Position numbers and translations under genes: made by a program. Below are positions 10,852 through 23,627 of a DNA stretch of 64,000 bases, in pieces. The stretch is from Macrostomum hystrix (taxonomy: Eukaryota > Platyhelminthes > Macrostomidae): assembly GCA_950097015.1 (NCBI GenBank), contig CATNEN010000039.1, forward strand, positions 1,240,001 through 1,304,000, given 5' to 3'. The notes under the pieces were generated by a model. That model had not been told where the DNA came from, made no database searches, and saw nothing but the letters and a program-made list of their open reading frames with translations. Position 1 is the stretch's first letter. Each line of letters starts with the position of its first letter.

Positions 10852-12702
10852 CTACTTGTTGTGGCTGAACTGGTACTCAACTCCGTACACTCCAACCGAG
10901 GCCTTGGCTTTCTCATCAAAGTCTGACCAATCCAGCTCAGTCAGGTCCACCTGGTTGCGGGGTTGGAGATGAGTTCACATGCAAAAATTGCAAGGTATAA
11001 TCCTAGATCGCAGATTCCCTTAGATCTTCTACTCCCATTTATCTTCCCTCCCACAGATCTCTATCTACTCCCACCGATCCCACTCTACTCCCATCGATCC
11101 CACTCTACTCCCGTCGATCTCCCTCTACTCCCACCGATCTCCCTCTACTCCCATTGATCCCATTCTACTCCCATCGATCCCACTCTACTCTCACCGATCT
11201 CCCTCTACTCCCATTTATCCCACTCTACTCCTATCGATCCCACTCTACTCCCATCGATCCCACTCTACTCTCACCGATCTCCCTCTACTCCCATCGATCT
11301 CCCTCTACTCCTATCGATCCCACTCTACTCCCATCGATCCCACTCTACTCCCATCGATCTCCCTCTACTCCCACCGATCTCCCTCTACTCCCACCTATCT
11401 CCCTCTACTCCCATTGATCCCATTCTACTCCCATCGATCCCACTCTACTCCCACCGATCTCCCTCTACTCCCACCGATTTCCCTCTACTCCCATTGATCC
11501 CACTCTACTCCCACCGATCTCCCTCTACTCCCATTGATCCCATTCTACTCCCATCGATCCCACTCTACTCTCACCGATCTCCCTCTACTCCCACCGATTT
11601 CCCTCTACTCCCATTGATCCCATTCTACTCCCATTGATCCCACTCTACTCCCACCGATCTCCCTCTACTCCCACCGATTTCCCTCTACTCCCATCGATCC
11701 CACTCTACTCCCATCGATCCCACTCTACTCCCACCGATCTCCCTCTACTCCCACCGATCTCCCTCTACTCCCACCGATCTCCCTCTACTCCCACCGATCT
11801 CCCTCTACTCCCACTAATCTCCCTCTACTCCCACTGATCTCCCTCTACTCCCACTGATCTCCCTCTACTCCCACCGATTTCCCTCTACTCCCATTGATCC
11901 CACTCTACTCCCACCGATCTCCCTCTACTCCCACCGATTTCCCTCTACTCCCATTGATCCCACTCTACTCCCACCGATCTCCCTCTACTCCCACCAATTT
12001 CCCTCTACTCCCATTTATCCCACTCTACTCCCACCGATCTCCCTCTACTCCCACCGATCTCCCTGTAATCCCATCGATCCCACTCTACTCCCATCGATCC
12101 CACTCTACTTCCTCCGATCTCCCTCTGCTCCCATCGATCCCACTCTACGCCATCCATCTCCCTCTACTCCACCAATCTCCCTCTACTCCACCAATCTCCA
12201 TCTACTCCCACCGATTCCACTCTACTCCATCGATCTCCCTCTACCCATACCTCAGGGAACTGGGATCCGGTTTCGGCTCCCTCGCACGTCCAGCCGATGC
12301 GCGGGCTCCACTCGGTGGGCTCCACGCCGCGACACTCGAAGACGACGATGGCCTTGAACTTGCCGGAGTCCTCGGCGTTGTAGGCCGCGAGGCTGTCCGG
12401 CAGGATGCTGAGCGTGTTCTCTCGGTGGCACAGCTTGCACTTGATGACCATGTGGGCGGTGCCACGGCTGCCGTGAATCTCGTGCTCCTCGTCCAGACTG
12501 ACGTACACCAGCTCCGGCGTCTGGTCGCCGCAATTGAGGCAGCGCAGGCGGATGTACCAGCGGAAGTCCTGCCCTACGGCCCGGAGGTTGGTCACTCCCT
12601 CCAGCTGGGCCTTCAGCTGCAGCGAGGCCTTCTGTGTTGGACAAACGGCAGCAGAACGGGCATGTAGTGAATGAGAAGCGGCATCACGCGCTCGCTGACC
12701 AT
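10852..12702 (-). CDS. CZIB (C1orf123/UPF0587) zinc-binding protein, exons 12251-12631 and 10852-10950, start exon tentative
   Basis: The main exon encodes a close match to human CZIB: LKAQLEGVTNL, then DFRWYIRLRCLNCGD with a CxxC pair, KCKLCHREN with the second CxxC, and YNAEDSGKFK and FECRGVEP. The two CxxC pairs are the zinc ligands of the family. The last exon gives LDWSDFDEKAKASVGVYGVE, matching the family C-terminus, and ends in TAG. Donor GAG|gtatgg at 12250 and acceptor cag at 10953 are in phase 0. A possible start ATG at 12700-12702 followed by a weak donor (gtcagc) and a 68 bp intron would give 160 aa, the human length, but this first exon is uncertain. The family is conserved in eukaryotes; its role is poorly known. 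Confidence 0.85.
11038..12245. repeat. 20-bp minisatellite filling the CZIB intron (about 60 units)
   Basis: A tandem array with an exact 20 bp period, unit CCCTCTACTCCCACCGATCT with CATCGATCC and TTGATCC variants. On the minus strand the array starts within about 8 bp of the CZIB donor: the intron start gtatgggtagagggagatcg is almost a unit (gtgggagtagagggagatcg). It almost fills the 1.3 kb intron. Confidence 0.95.
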
Positions 12703-12767
12703 ATTTACTTGCTTTTTGTGCTCATCTTGAAGTTATTTCAAGTTTGACAGGCTTGAACTGTCAACCT

Positions 12768-15525
12768 GTGATCTACAGAATCAACAAGCTGTGATCTACA
12801 GAATCAACAAGCTGTGATCTACAGAATCAACAAGCTGTGATCTACAGAATCAACAAGCTGTGATCTACAGAATCAACAAGCTGTGATCTACAGAATCAAC
12901 AAGCTGTGATCTACAGAATCAACAAGCTGTGATCTACAGAATCAACAAGCTGTGATCTACAGAATCAACAAGCTGTGATCTACAGAATCAACAAGCTGTG
13001 ATCTACAGAATCAACAAGCTGTGATCTACAGAATCAACAAGCTGTGATCTACAGAATCAACAAGCTGTGATCTACAGAACCAACAAGCTGTGATCTACAG
13101 AACCAACAAGCTGTGATCTACAAAACCAACAAGCACCAACAAGCTATGATCTACAGAACCAACAATAATCAACAAGCTATGATCTACAGAACCAACAAGA
13201 ATCAACAAGCTGTGATTTACAGAACCAACAAGAATCAACAAGCTGTGATCTACAGAACCAACAAGCTGTGATCTACAGAATCAACAAGCTGTGATCTAAA
13301 GAATCAACAAGCTGTGATCTACAAAACCAACAAGCACCAACAAGCTATGATCTACAGAACCAACAATAATCAACAAGCTATGATCTACAGAACCAACAAG
13401 AATCAACAAGCTGTGATTTACAGAACCAACAAGAATCAACAAGCTGTGATCTACAGAATCAACAAGCTGTGATCTACAGAATCAACAAGCTGTGATCTAC
13501 AGAACCAACAAGCTGTGATCTACAGAACCAACAAGCTGTGATCTACAAAACCAACAAGCACCAACAAGCTATGATCTACAGAACCAACAATAATCAACAA
13601 GCTATGATCTACAGAACCAACAAGAATCAACAAGCTGTGATTTACAGAACCAACAAGAATCAACAAGCTGTGATCTACAGAACCAACAAGCTGTGATCTA
13701 CAGAATCAACAAGCTGTGATCTAAAGAATCAACAAGCTGTGATCTACAGAACCAACAAGCTGTGATCTACAGAACCAACAAGATGTGATCTACAGAATCA
13801 ACAAGCTGTCATCTACAGAACCAACAAGCTGTGATCTACAGAATCAACAAGCTGTGATCTACAGAACCAACAAGCTGTGATCTACAGAACCAACAAGCTG
13901 TGATCTACAGAATCAACAAGAATCAACAAGCTGTGATCTACAGAACCAACAAGATGTGATCTACAGAATCAACAAGCTGTCATCTACAGAACCAACAAGC
14001 TGTGATCTACAGAACCAACAAGCTGTGCTCTACAGAACCAACAAGCTGTGATCTACAAAACCAACAAGCACCAACAAGCTATGATCTACAGAACCAACAA
14101 TAATCAACAAGCTATGATCTACAGAACCAACAAGAATCAACAAGCTGTGATTTACAGAACCAACAAGAATCAACAAGCTGTGATCTACAGAACCAACAAG
14201 CTGTGATCTACAGAATCAACAAGCTGTGATCTAAAGAATCAACAAGCTGTGATCTACAAAACCAACAAGCACCAACAAGCTATGATCTACAGAACCAACA
14301 ATAATCAACAAGCTATGATCTACAGAACCAACAAGAATCAACAAGCTGTGATTTACAGAACCAACAAGAATCAACAAGCTGTGATCTACAGAATCAACAA
14401 GCTGTGATCTACAGAATCAACAAGCTGTGATCTACAGAACCAACAAGCTGTGATCTACAGAACCAACAAGCTGTGATCTACAAAACCAACAAGCACCAAC
14501 AAGCTATGATCTACAGAACCAACAATAATCAACAAGCTATGATCTACAGAACCAACAAGAATCAACAAGCTGTGATTTACAGAACCAACAAGAATCAACA
14601 AGCTGTGATCTACAGAACCAACAAGCTGTGATCTACAGAATCAACAAGCTGTGATCTAAAGAATCAACAAGCTGTGATCTACAGAACCAACAAGCTGTGA
14701 TCTACAGAACCAACAAGATGTGATCTACAGAATCAACAAGCTGTCATCTACAGAACCAACAAGCTGTGATCTACAGAATCAACAAGCTGTGATCTACAGA
14801 ACCAACAAGCTGTGATCTACAGAACCAACAAGCTGTGATCTACAGAATCAACAAGAATCAACAAGCTGTGATCTACAGAACCAACAAGATGTGATCTACA
14901 GAATCAACAAGCTGTCATCTACAGAACCAACAAGCTGTGATCTACAGAACCAACAAGCTGTGCTCTACAGAACCAACAAGCTGTGATCTACAAAACCAAC
15001 AAGCACCAACAAGCTATGATCTACAGAACCAACAATAATCAACAAGCTATGATCTACAGAACCAACAAGAATCAACAAGCTGTGATTTACAGAACCAACA
15101 AGAATCAACAAGCTGTGATCTACAGAACCAACAAGCTGTGATCTACAGAATCAACAAGCTGTGATCTACAGAACCAACAAGCTGTGATCTACAGAACCAA
15201 CAAGATGTGATCTACAGAATCAACAAGCTGTCATCTACAGAACCAACAAGCTGTGATCTACAGAACCAACAAGCTGTGATCTACAGAACCAACAAGCTGT
15301 GATCTACAGAATCAACAAGAATCAACAAGCTGTGATCTACAGAATCAACAAGCTGTCATCTACAGAACCAACAAGCTGTGATCTACAGAACCAACAAGCT
15401 GTGATCTACAGAACCAACAAGCTGTGATCTACAGAATCAACAAGAATCAACAAGCTGTGATCTACAGAATCAACAAGCTGTCATCTACAGAACCAACAAG
15501 ATGTGATCTACAGAATCTGCCGCCT
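12768..15525. repeat. 23-bp satellite with 935-bp higher-order repeat
   Basis: About 2.75 kb of a 23 bp unit containing CAACAAGCTGTGATCTACAG. The left end is homogeneous. From about 13070 it becomes a mosaic with short inserted units (AAGCACCAACAAG, AATAATCAAC). Marker CAAAACCAAC occurs at 13121, 14056 and 14991, at 13546 and 14481, and at 13322 and 14257, always 935 bp apart, so the right part is a higher-order repeat. No gene is seen. Confidence 0.96.
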
Positions 15526-15529
15526 GTGA

Positions 15530-17020
15530 CCTAAGGAATCTAGATTACGGACACTGCTGTTCTGCCACAACCCTGAAGTTACTCTGAATCTTGAGCGGGT
15601 GGTCCAGAAGATTGGACTAGTAATTCTCTAATGACTAATATCACCTGTTATTATCTGTTGACTGACGTGTTTATAAGGTTCTGCCTGCACATCAACCTAC
15701 GCTAACTTTGTTGAGGAAGCGGAATACGCTTAAAACATCAGGCCAAACGAAAGGACAAAAACAAAAACGGTGCAACATTTAAGTGAATTATTTTTCTCCA
15801 ATAGTAAGGGCCTAGTTTATACCATTGTTTTTATTATCCTGAGCTTCAGGCAATCAAATAGATGACAGAATGGGACCAGCGGGACACAGAATCACCACAG
15901 CAGCCAGAAATCACACACTCAATATCCAAATCTCTGCCGCTACGGTAGGCAGGAAAACCACAGAAAAAGCGGACTCAAATGAGCAGAAAAGCAGACAGGA
16001 TGGGTGTGTGCGCAGACATGCGACAAACAAGCAATAAAATGTGTAAAGCTTATCGGCGAGAAACTGACAACGAACTGAAGCGGATTGCAAAGGCAATTGG
16101 TAAAACATGCGCCAAGGCCGCCCAAATTTGATGGGATTAACTCTGTGTCAAACTTATCCCAGTCAGTCTCACTATACTACTGAGTAAGTAGACGAGTAAG
16201 AGTTAGCTCAGCTTCTTATAAGAATCCTTTAGGCGACCATGTGCTGAATGCAGCAGACAGGACAAGTAGACAGATCAGAAATACTAAGTTAAAGATGAAT
16301 TTTTAATTCTTTAATTATCGCGAGCGCTATGTACAGGTCAGACCGATTGTAAATTTTCCATGCATAAAAGCAATTAAGAGCTCGGAGCCAGCACGAGACA
16401 AGAAAATCCGGCGTTTCCCCGCCGAACAGCTGGCTTCTAAGAAGGATTGAAAAGGATGCACTTTGCTATGAATAGAAAATAGTGAAAAAAGCAGAATTTT
16501 GATTAGCTATTTTGTTAGAATAAAAATCTGAACACACCCACTACCGAAAGTGTTGAGCAGTGTACCGACACCTTGAGCAGAAGAAACAAAAATATATAGA
16601 AATGTCTCTCTGGCAGATAACTTTGCGTCACTCATCCTATTGGCTGTCTTTAATTTTGCTTTGGTCACTAAATAGGAGTAGGAGAAAACATGCGCGAATG
16701 GCTACTGCCAAGTAGAACAAAAGGAAACATATTTATGAATGATTCAGAAAAGCATGGAATTCAAGCATTTATAATAATATTCAACTGAATGATTCAATTA
16801 TTTATGAGAAACTTTATTTCATGCGGGATTATCAGGTGAATTAGCTATAATATTCTCGTATCACCTTAATTAACTGGACAACTCAGCGGGCAAATCTATA
16901 GCTATTTAATAAAAAATGGCTAAGCAGCTAAACTCATGTGACTCCGGGGTCAGTAAGGCCTACTTAAAGTAGTGCAGCTCGGTTGCATTCAATGATTTTA
17001 TCAAATAAAGGCAAACGGCA
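15530..17020. other. Intergenic sequence downstream of BDP1
   Basis: Single-copy sequence with no supported exon. TTTATT near 16812 on the + strand could be the BDP1 polyadenylation signal (AATAAA on the minus strand), about 210 bp past the stop. Confidence 0.5.
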
Positions 17021-17023
17021 GTC

Positions 17024-20000
17024 TCAGCAGATGACAATGGACACCGCCGGATCTGGCTGGGGCTTCGGTGGCGGCTGCTGCTGCTGTTGCAGCAGGGTAG
17101 ACCAATTACCGCGACCATTCTTTAGCTGATTGGCCTGCAGGTGCCGTTTCAGGCCCTCCATGACAATGTCCGACGGCTTGCCTGCTTGCCCACAGCTGCC
17201 GCCGCCCTTGGCGTTGCCCTGGCTGCTGCTGCAGGCGGACTTGCCATCGTCTAACTCGTTGTCCGACTCGGAGCTCGGCTCGAACATGCTCAGGTCGTAT
17301 GGCTTGCGCTTCTTCAGCATCTGGTCGATCAGGTGCGGATTGGCCTTCTCCTCGCGCTTGTATTTGCGCTGGAATTGAGGCGGCCGTTTGGCTTGTCAAT
17401 TGCTTTCTAGGCCTTTCTGAGGATCAAGGTCAGAGAGACTTTGCCGCTGGGACTGAGATTCTGGGGATCAGGCAAAAGGGCTTGGGATTAGGTCTTTAGT
17501 TTTAGGTAATCAAGGTCTCAGGGATCAGGGTCTGGTGAGTTTGGGATCAGGGTCTGGTGACTTAGGGATCAACGTCTGGTATCAGTGGCTTTAGGTTTTG
17601 GGGATCAGGGTCTGTTGACTTGGGGATCAGGGTCTGGTGACTTGGGGATCAGGGTCTGTTGACTTGGGGATCAGGGTCTGGTGACTTTGGGATCAGGGTC
17701 TGGTATCAGTGGCTTTAGGTTTTGGGGATCAGGGTCTGGTGACTTGGGGATCAGGGTCTGGTGACTTGGGGATCGGCGTCTGGTATCAGTGGCTTTAGGT
17801 TTTGGGGATCAGGGTCTGGTGACTTGGGGATCAGGGTCTGGTGACTTGGGGATCGGCGTCTGGTATCAGTGGCTTTAGGTTTTGGGGATCAGGGTCTGTT
17901 GACTTGGGGATCAGGGTCTGGTGACTTGGGGATCAGGGTCTGGTGACTTTGAGATCAGGGTCTGGTATCAGTGGCTTTAGGTTTTGGGGATCAGGGTCTG
18001 TTGACTTGGGGATCAGGGTCTGGTGACTTGGGGATCAGGGTCTGGTGACTTTGGGATCAGGGTCTGGTGACTTGGGGATCAGGGTCTGGTGACTTGGGGA
18101 TCGGCGTCTGGTATCAGTGGCTTTAGGTTTTGGGGATCAGGGTCTGGTGACTTGGGGATCAGGGTCTGGTGACTTTGGGATCAGGGTCTGGTATCAGTGG
18201 CTTTAGGTTTTGGGGATCAGGGTCTGGTGACTTGGGGATCAGGGTCTGGTGACTTGGGGATCGGCGTCTGGTATCAGTGGCTTTAGGTTTTGGGGATCAG
18301 GGTCTGGTGACTTGGGGATCAGGGTCTGGTGACTTGGGGATCGGCGTCTGGTATCAGTGGCTTTAGGTTTTGGGGATCAGGGTCTGGTGACTTGGGGATC
18401 AGGGTCTGGTGACTTGGGGATCAGGGTCTGGTGACTTGGGGATCGGCGTCTGGTATCAGTGGCTTTAGGTTTTAGGGATCAAATTCTATTTAAAGGGTTT
18501 TGGCTTTTGGAATTTGGTTTCTGCCGGCTTTTGGAGATCAGGATTGGAGGCTTTTCGGGGATTATGTGGTAGGGATTTGATTATCATGGAAAAATAGTTT
18601 GCTTTTAGTTTGCTTAGGAATAAACTAAGCAAACTTTTCTTGGCTAAGAAGCTAACGAAACTTGTTTGTAATAAGACAACGACTGCAGTGCTCAGGCAGA
18701 GTTCAGACTGCTCACCTTAAGCTCCTCCCTAGACCGGCCCTTGAACAGGCTGGCCATGTAGGAGAAGTCCGTGCCAATGGTGCTGACCGCCTTGTAGAAC
18801 CGCAGCGTCTCCTTATAGCTCCACTGTCGGCCCCTGGCGGCCGAGCCACGGCCTCCGCTGGTCCGGAAGCTGCGATAGGTCGCCCTCAGCTCGGCGCAGT
18901 CCTCGCGCACCTCTTCAACGATGGCCGGCGCAGACTCGCGAATATACAAAGACTCCTCGTTGAGAACAATGTTTCCTCGGCTATCGAGCATCACCTGCGG
19001 CACCAGTCGGCTAGCGGAGGACTCGGACTTCACCGCCGGCTCCTGCTGCGGCTGCGGCGCCGCCTGCTGCTGCTGACTCGGGTTCGCAGAGGTGGGGATC
19101 TCCGGCTCAGTTGCCTGCGAGGATTCGCGGCGCCACTTCGGCGGCGGCTGATCTTTTGGGCACCTGCATGAGGAGCGTTTGCGGGGAGAAGCTGGGTGAG
19201 AGAGGGGAGATTGTGAGGGAGAAGCTGGGTGAGAGAGGGGAGATTGTGAGGGAGAAGCTGGGTGAGAGAGGGGAGATTGTGAGGGAGAAGCTGGGTGAGA
19301 GAGGGGAGATTGTGAGGGAGAAGCTGGGTGAGAGAGGGGAGATTGTGAGGGAGAAGCTGGGTGAGAGAGGGGAGATTGTGAGGGAGAAGCTGGGTGAGAG
19401 AGGGGAGATTGTGAGGGAGAAGCTGGGTGAGAGAGGGGAGATTGTGAGGGAGAAGCTGGGTGAGAGAGGGGAGATTGTGAGGGAGAAGTTGGGTAAGAGG
19501 GGAGAGATTGCGGGGAGAAGTTGGGTAAGAGGGAAGAGATTGCGGGGAGAAGTTGGGTAAGAGGGAAGAGATTGGGTAAGAGATTGCGAGGAGAAGTTGG
19601 GTAAGAGGGGAGAGATTGCGGGGAGAAGTTGGTAGGAGGGAACAGATTAAGACAGAGGGCAAGTTAGTTCAATGTGCTCACCAGTAGATCAGGTCTCGCA
19701 TTTTCATATTTCGCAGACCGCCGCACGGTGTTGACCGCCTCCCCTGCTGCTGCTGCTGCTGAGGCTGCTGCTGCTGTTGCAATTGATGCGCCGGTCGCTT
19801 TCTTTGAAACAAAGTGGCCAAGGCAGACTTCTTTTCGACAGCGGCGGACGAGTCAGCAGCGTTTGTTGCCGCGACTTTTACCGCAGCTGAAGGCTCGCCG
19901 GCGTCGTCTTCGCACTCGTCGTCGGCCTCCTCGCCGTCGGACGATTTGCCGCTGGCGTCGTCGTCCAGATCCACAACCGTAGGGATCTGTTTGCAATTAA

Positions 20001-20337
20001 CCTGCTGCTGCTGGGCGCCAATGCGCAGACTAATTAGGGCTGGCGGCGCTTCGCTTTCCTTGACGATGGTCAGCAGCTCTGGCTGAACATTGCTGGCATC
20101 GATGGCATCGAACAGCTGCGCCAGCTCTGGCTGTTGCTCCTGCTGCTGTTGCTCCTGCTGCTGCTGAGGCGATGGATGTGGAGACAGCAGCTTCTCTGCT
20201 GAATGCTGTTCTACCAAAGCTTTATCATTTGGTTCAAATGCCAGAGGCTGCAACACTGGCGGTGGAGATGCAGTGAAAGGGACCTTGAAGCCATTCACTG
20301 GCTGCTTGTTGACAACTTTTGGCTTGAAGAACTTCAT
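17024..20337 (-). CDS. BDP1: BDP1, TFIIIB subunit B'' (exons 19682-20337, 18716-19163, 17024-17368)
   Basis: Three exons join cleanly into a 482-residue protein. Exon 1 (ATG 20337) is Q/E/D-rich and ends in KMRDLIYW; the W codon is split by the intron (TG|G), and exon 2 continues CPKDQP, parallel to RDLIYYLP in human BDP1. Exon 2 has LVPQVMLDSRGNIVLNEESL, like the LVPRVKV...ILDEESL block, then the SANT/Myb domain at about residues 331-380 (WSYKETLRFYKAVSTIGTDF, ASLFKGRSREELK) running over the last junction into RKYKREEKANPHL and PYDL. BDP1 with TBP and BRF recruits RNA polymerase III to tRNA and 5S promoters in the nucleus. The protein is near yeast Bdp1 in size, without the long vertebrate C-terminal repeats. 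An acceptor-like TTTTAG ends 7 bp before the ATG. Confidence 0.92.
17510..18478. repeat. 22-bp minisatellite in BDP1 intron 2, with mixed unit order
   Basis: Units of about 22 bp (GGGGATCAGGGTCTGGTGACTT) alternate with a longer variant carrying GTATCAGTGGCTTTAGGTTT. The variant recurs about every 65-130 bp, so the array is a mosaic of blocks. It occupies most of the 1.35 kb intron. Confidence 0.93.
19180..19640. repeat. 33-bp minisatellite in BDP1 intron 1
   Basis: About ten near-identical 33 bp units (GAGAAGCTGGGTGAGAGAGG and GAGATTGTGAGG), decaying on the right into shorter units with GTTGGGTAAGAGG. The 33 bp period keeps frames open on both strands and creates false 11-residue peptide repeats. 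Confidence 0.94.
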
Positions 20338-21924
20338 TGCTTTACTAAAATCCTTGTAGGAGTTTTAGAATACTCCAATATACCAATAGCAATGGTATAT
20401 ACCTTTTCGGTCAATGCTAGCTGATAATTGAATAAGCTAACTGGATGGCCATTAAGCAGGTAGCTCAGATTTATATTTATGAGATGGCTCTGCCTGAAAA
20501 AATGTTTTATAGATTATGTAAAAACAAATCTCTCAACTTTAACCTGCTGGCAACTGGTAAAAAATTATATTATTTATGATTACAAAAATAAAATTTCTAG
20601 AATGCCATAGATTTCTTTATTGTAGTACTAAATACTTTAAACTAAGTAGATAGAATTGTTTAAAGCAAAATATGTTTATTGATTATCTAGATATGACATA
20701 CCATTAATTACTTTCACTTTCAAGCTTAAGTAGCTTACTAGGTTCACTATATGTATTTCTTAATATATACTATTAGTTTTTAGTTATTATATATGCATTT
20801 GGTTACTTACACACTAGGTTCAGTTTTTATTTAGCCAAATTTTGTCTACATGTTAAACTTACTTGGGTATTATATGTTTTGAGTGTTAAAAGCATTTTTC
20901 CTGAGAAGGTAAATATTTATTAAAGAACACAACAAAAATATATCAATTAAAACTCAAATTGAGCATTTACTTTTATTTGTATTGTAATAGTTAAAGTTTT
21001 AAACTAGTAAAAATTGAAAATATATATCCCAACCAGTATTGCATTTTTGCTACAAAATTTTAAGGAAAGAAAAGAAAGAATGTCAATAGTTTAAGCACAA
21101 CATAGTTTTTCTGAATTACTTCACGTTGTTTGTGACTATCATAGTGACAGGGATTGAAATAGCAAGATAGCTATAAGTATAGGTGGGTCTAGCTAGAATA
21201 ATTATATAGGCTAGCCTAGACAGTTCTAATTACTAATAAGACAAAGTATGCATTCAATGTCAAAATATACAAATTGTTAAAAATTGGGCCATCATCTCAA
21301 GTCAGGTTCATTCATCTGGCTAGTATTTGCCGATCTGCCTTATAGTTTCGAGCTGAGCTCAAGGACTACTCAAGTAACGTATATATCTACTTAAGTTGTC
21401 CTTAGCTGAGCTATGCTGCTCTATTGAAAGTAAATTTAGCGGCAATATATATGCCACTGGAAGCACAAATATTAAATACATGTGACACAATTTTCGCACA
21501 CGTTTCATCATATAAATTAGATGTCCTCTAAAAGTTGTTTATAAAAATAGCATAAGCCAAAAGAGTCATTTCGACTTGGTCATGTGACAACGTATAACAA
21601 CAAAAAACTTGTACCTTTATGCCTCTTTACTTCGTTTAATATAAATAGATAGAAGTAAAAAAGTAATATATTAAAATAAATTTCTCTTTCCTAACGTTTT
21701 TTGCAAGTTTTTTAATTTCCAAACTCGAACAACTCCGCAGTCAATTGCATATTAAAAGACACGACGACTCGAGTATCATATCCATATGCGTGGACCTCGG
21801 TGACGATGTAATAAAAATAACCCACCTATATAAAATTTCTAATCTTTTTCTAAATCACAACATGTATTCGATTTTTATCAGCCAGTTTAAGCAGAACTAA
21901 TAATAAATAATAATAATTGACACT
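20338..21924. other. AT-rich intergenic sequence upstream of BDP1
   Basis: About 1.6 kb of AT-rich single-copy DNA. No supported exon, RNA gene or repeat array is visible. Confidence 0.55.
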
Positions 21925-22290
21925 AGACCAAAGGGCAGTGCTGCAGGTGTTGTGTCAAGCACACTAGCAGGTGGGGACTGCAGACCTATTTTACTCCCGG
22001 GATCTCTCGGACACCGGTTGACAGCCGCGTGTTAGACATGAAATTTATTTTTACAAACAAATCGGCAGCATCTAAACCCCACAGAATTGCCGCACAGTCG
22101 AACTGCTTTATTCCACGCCAGCCGGAATTATTATTACCCGACAAAATGTCGGTACTCATTTGCAGCTGAGTAGACTGTGTGCACATCAGGGCAAAGCAGC
22201 TTGCCAAAGGCTGCGCGAATAGTTCTACGCTAGGGCGGAAGTCGAACCCAGGACCATGCAGCTGCAGGACCACCAAGCGGAACTACACTT
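21925..22290 (-). mobile_element. tRNA-derived SINE-like element (family 2)
   Basis: On the minus strand the element starts near 22290 with a tRNA-like head: CTTGGTGGTCCTGCAGC, then an intact B-box-like GGTTCGACTTCC. The body has TTTGGCAAGCTGCTTTGCCC, then CAGCTGCAAATGAGTACC, the same general core layout as family 1 (an AGCTG...AAATGGGTACC stretch) with a different sequence. The 3' end is not clearly defined, possibly near CTAG at 21925. No other copy is seen in this window. Confidence 0.5.
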
Positions 22291-23160
22291 CAAACAAAAA
22301 ATCGCTACGCTAAATGCGAAATCTTTGAAATAATATATTTTTCTTAATGACAACCAGCACCTAAAACTAAATGTTCCTTTTGTGTACATTATATATCTAC
22401 GTACGCTTAATTATCCCCTTAATTAAATTATTGCATGGTTAATTGATAAGAAGCTTCGTTAAAAAAATCGAATCTTTGACTTAATTAATTATTGATGTAC
22501 GATTGTACGAGTATATAAGTTCACATGACTGACTTTTAGTTGGCTTACTAATTTATACGTAAATCATTGTCTGATTGCGGAATTACTATTTGGCTAATAA
22601 GGAAAATGTACTGCGACATTATATTGATGTAACGTTTTAGGGGGTTATAATTATTTTTACAAGTTGAAATAATTATCCCAATAATTTTCCAACCCTTTCC
22701 CCGATCCCGATGACTCACCCTTTTCCTGTGACCTTGAAGCACCAACCCCTCCTCCGGTCGTAAATCGTTTTCATTTTTGTGTTTTTCCCACATGTCAATT
22801 TCACCCACCTCCCTCCTTTTTCATGATTTACGATTTTTTTCAGATTTCTAACGTGCACCCTTCCTTTGTTCTTCGCTCATAAATCATTCTTGCCTGTCAG
22901 CGTACACCCACCTCCCTCCCGTCTCCCTGATCCAAACTGATCCAAACTGATCCAAAAGGATCAGTTGATTCTTTTTGCGCCTGTGTGATTTCCCATTTTC
23001 TTTTTTCATGTTATAAATCATCCTGTAATTTGTCAACTATCATCCATTTAGATCATAAATCATCCTATTCGCCCACCCAACTCCCTTCCCAAACAATCAC
23101 CGTCCGGCTGGCGGAGCACGTGATCTGGTTGTCTGTCAAGGTCGGGCTGGTCACGCGATC
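22291..23160. other. Intergenic sequence with diverged short repeats
   Basis: Single-copy AT-rich DNA, then 22680-23100 with loosely repeated CACCCACCTCCCTCC and CATAAATCATTC blocks and three copies of TGATCCAAAC near 22929. No supported exon. Confidence 0.4.
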
Positions 23161-23169
23161 ACCGCGTGG

Positions 23170-23230
23170 GTGCGTGACTTTGGCTATTTAAAAAGGAGGT
23201 GGTGGCGACCTCTGGGACAAGCGTTCTTCG
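23170..23230 (+). promoter_or_regulatory. TATA-box-like promoter, possibly of an old LTR
   Basis: CTATTTAAAAAGGAGG at about 23183-23198 is a strong TATA-like element in a GC-rich island (23100-23640), with a CACGTG E-box at 23118. The layout resembles the U3/R boundary of a retroelement LTR or a TATA promoter. No convincing ORF or primer-binding site follows, only a minisatellite from about 23630. Assignment is tentative. Confidence 0.3.
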
Positions 23231-23627
23231 AAACGTCTACCGTTCTTCTACCGTCTGTGAACCTGCGTCGTCGTACCATCTTCGACCCCTCTTTGAACCT
23301 CCGTTCGAACCACCTGCTCTAGATTCTGGAACACCGTTCCGGGCTCCTGGACCTCGTCTCCTTCCGTACCACTACGACACCTTTCGAATCCGCTGATACG
23401 ATCCGTTTGTGATCTTCGTGACCTATCGCCGCCTGAGTGACATCTGCCTCTGGTTGAGATCTCGTCTGCCGTGCATCGGTCTGACCATCTGAGCCGTCCT
23501 CGGGCCATCTGAGGCTTACATCCTTGGACAGTGCTGCGTCTCGTCGCCGCCGCCTCCTCACGCCCACCTCTCTCTGAGCCAGAGTTGCACCGCCATCTCG
23601 CCTGACCTGACAGCTAGCACGCGTGCT

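Noticed and set aside
12768-15525. Possible CRISPR array
   Set aside because: Units are contiguous with no unique spacers, and the context is eukaryotic.
23199-23567. Arg-rich and Pro-rich ORFs on both strands
   Set aside because: GC-rich block open in several frames; no domain and start codons are not ATG in the best frame.
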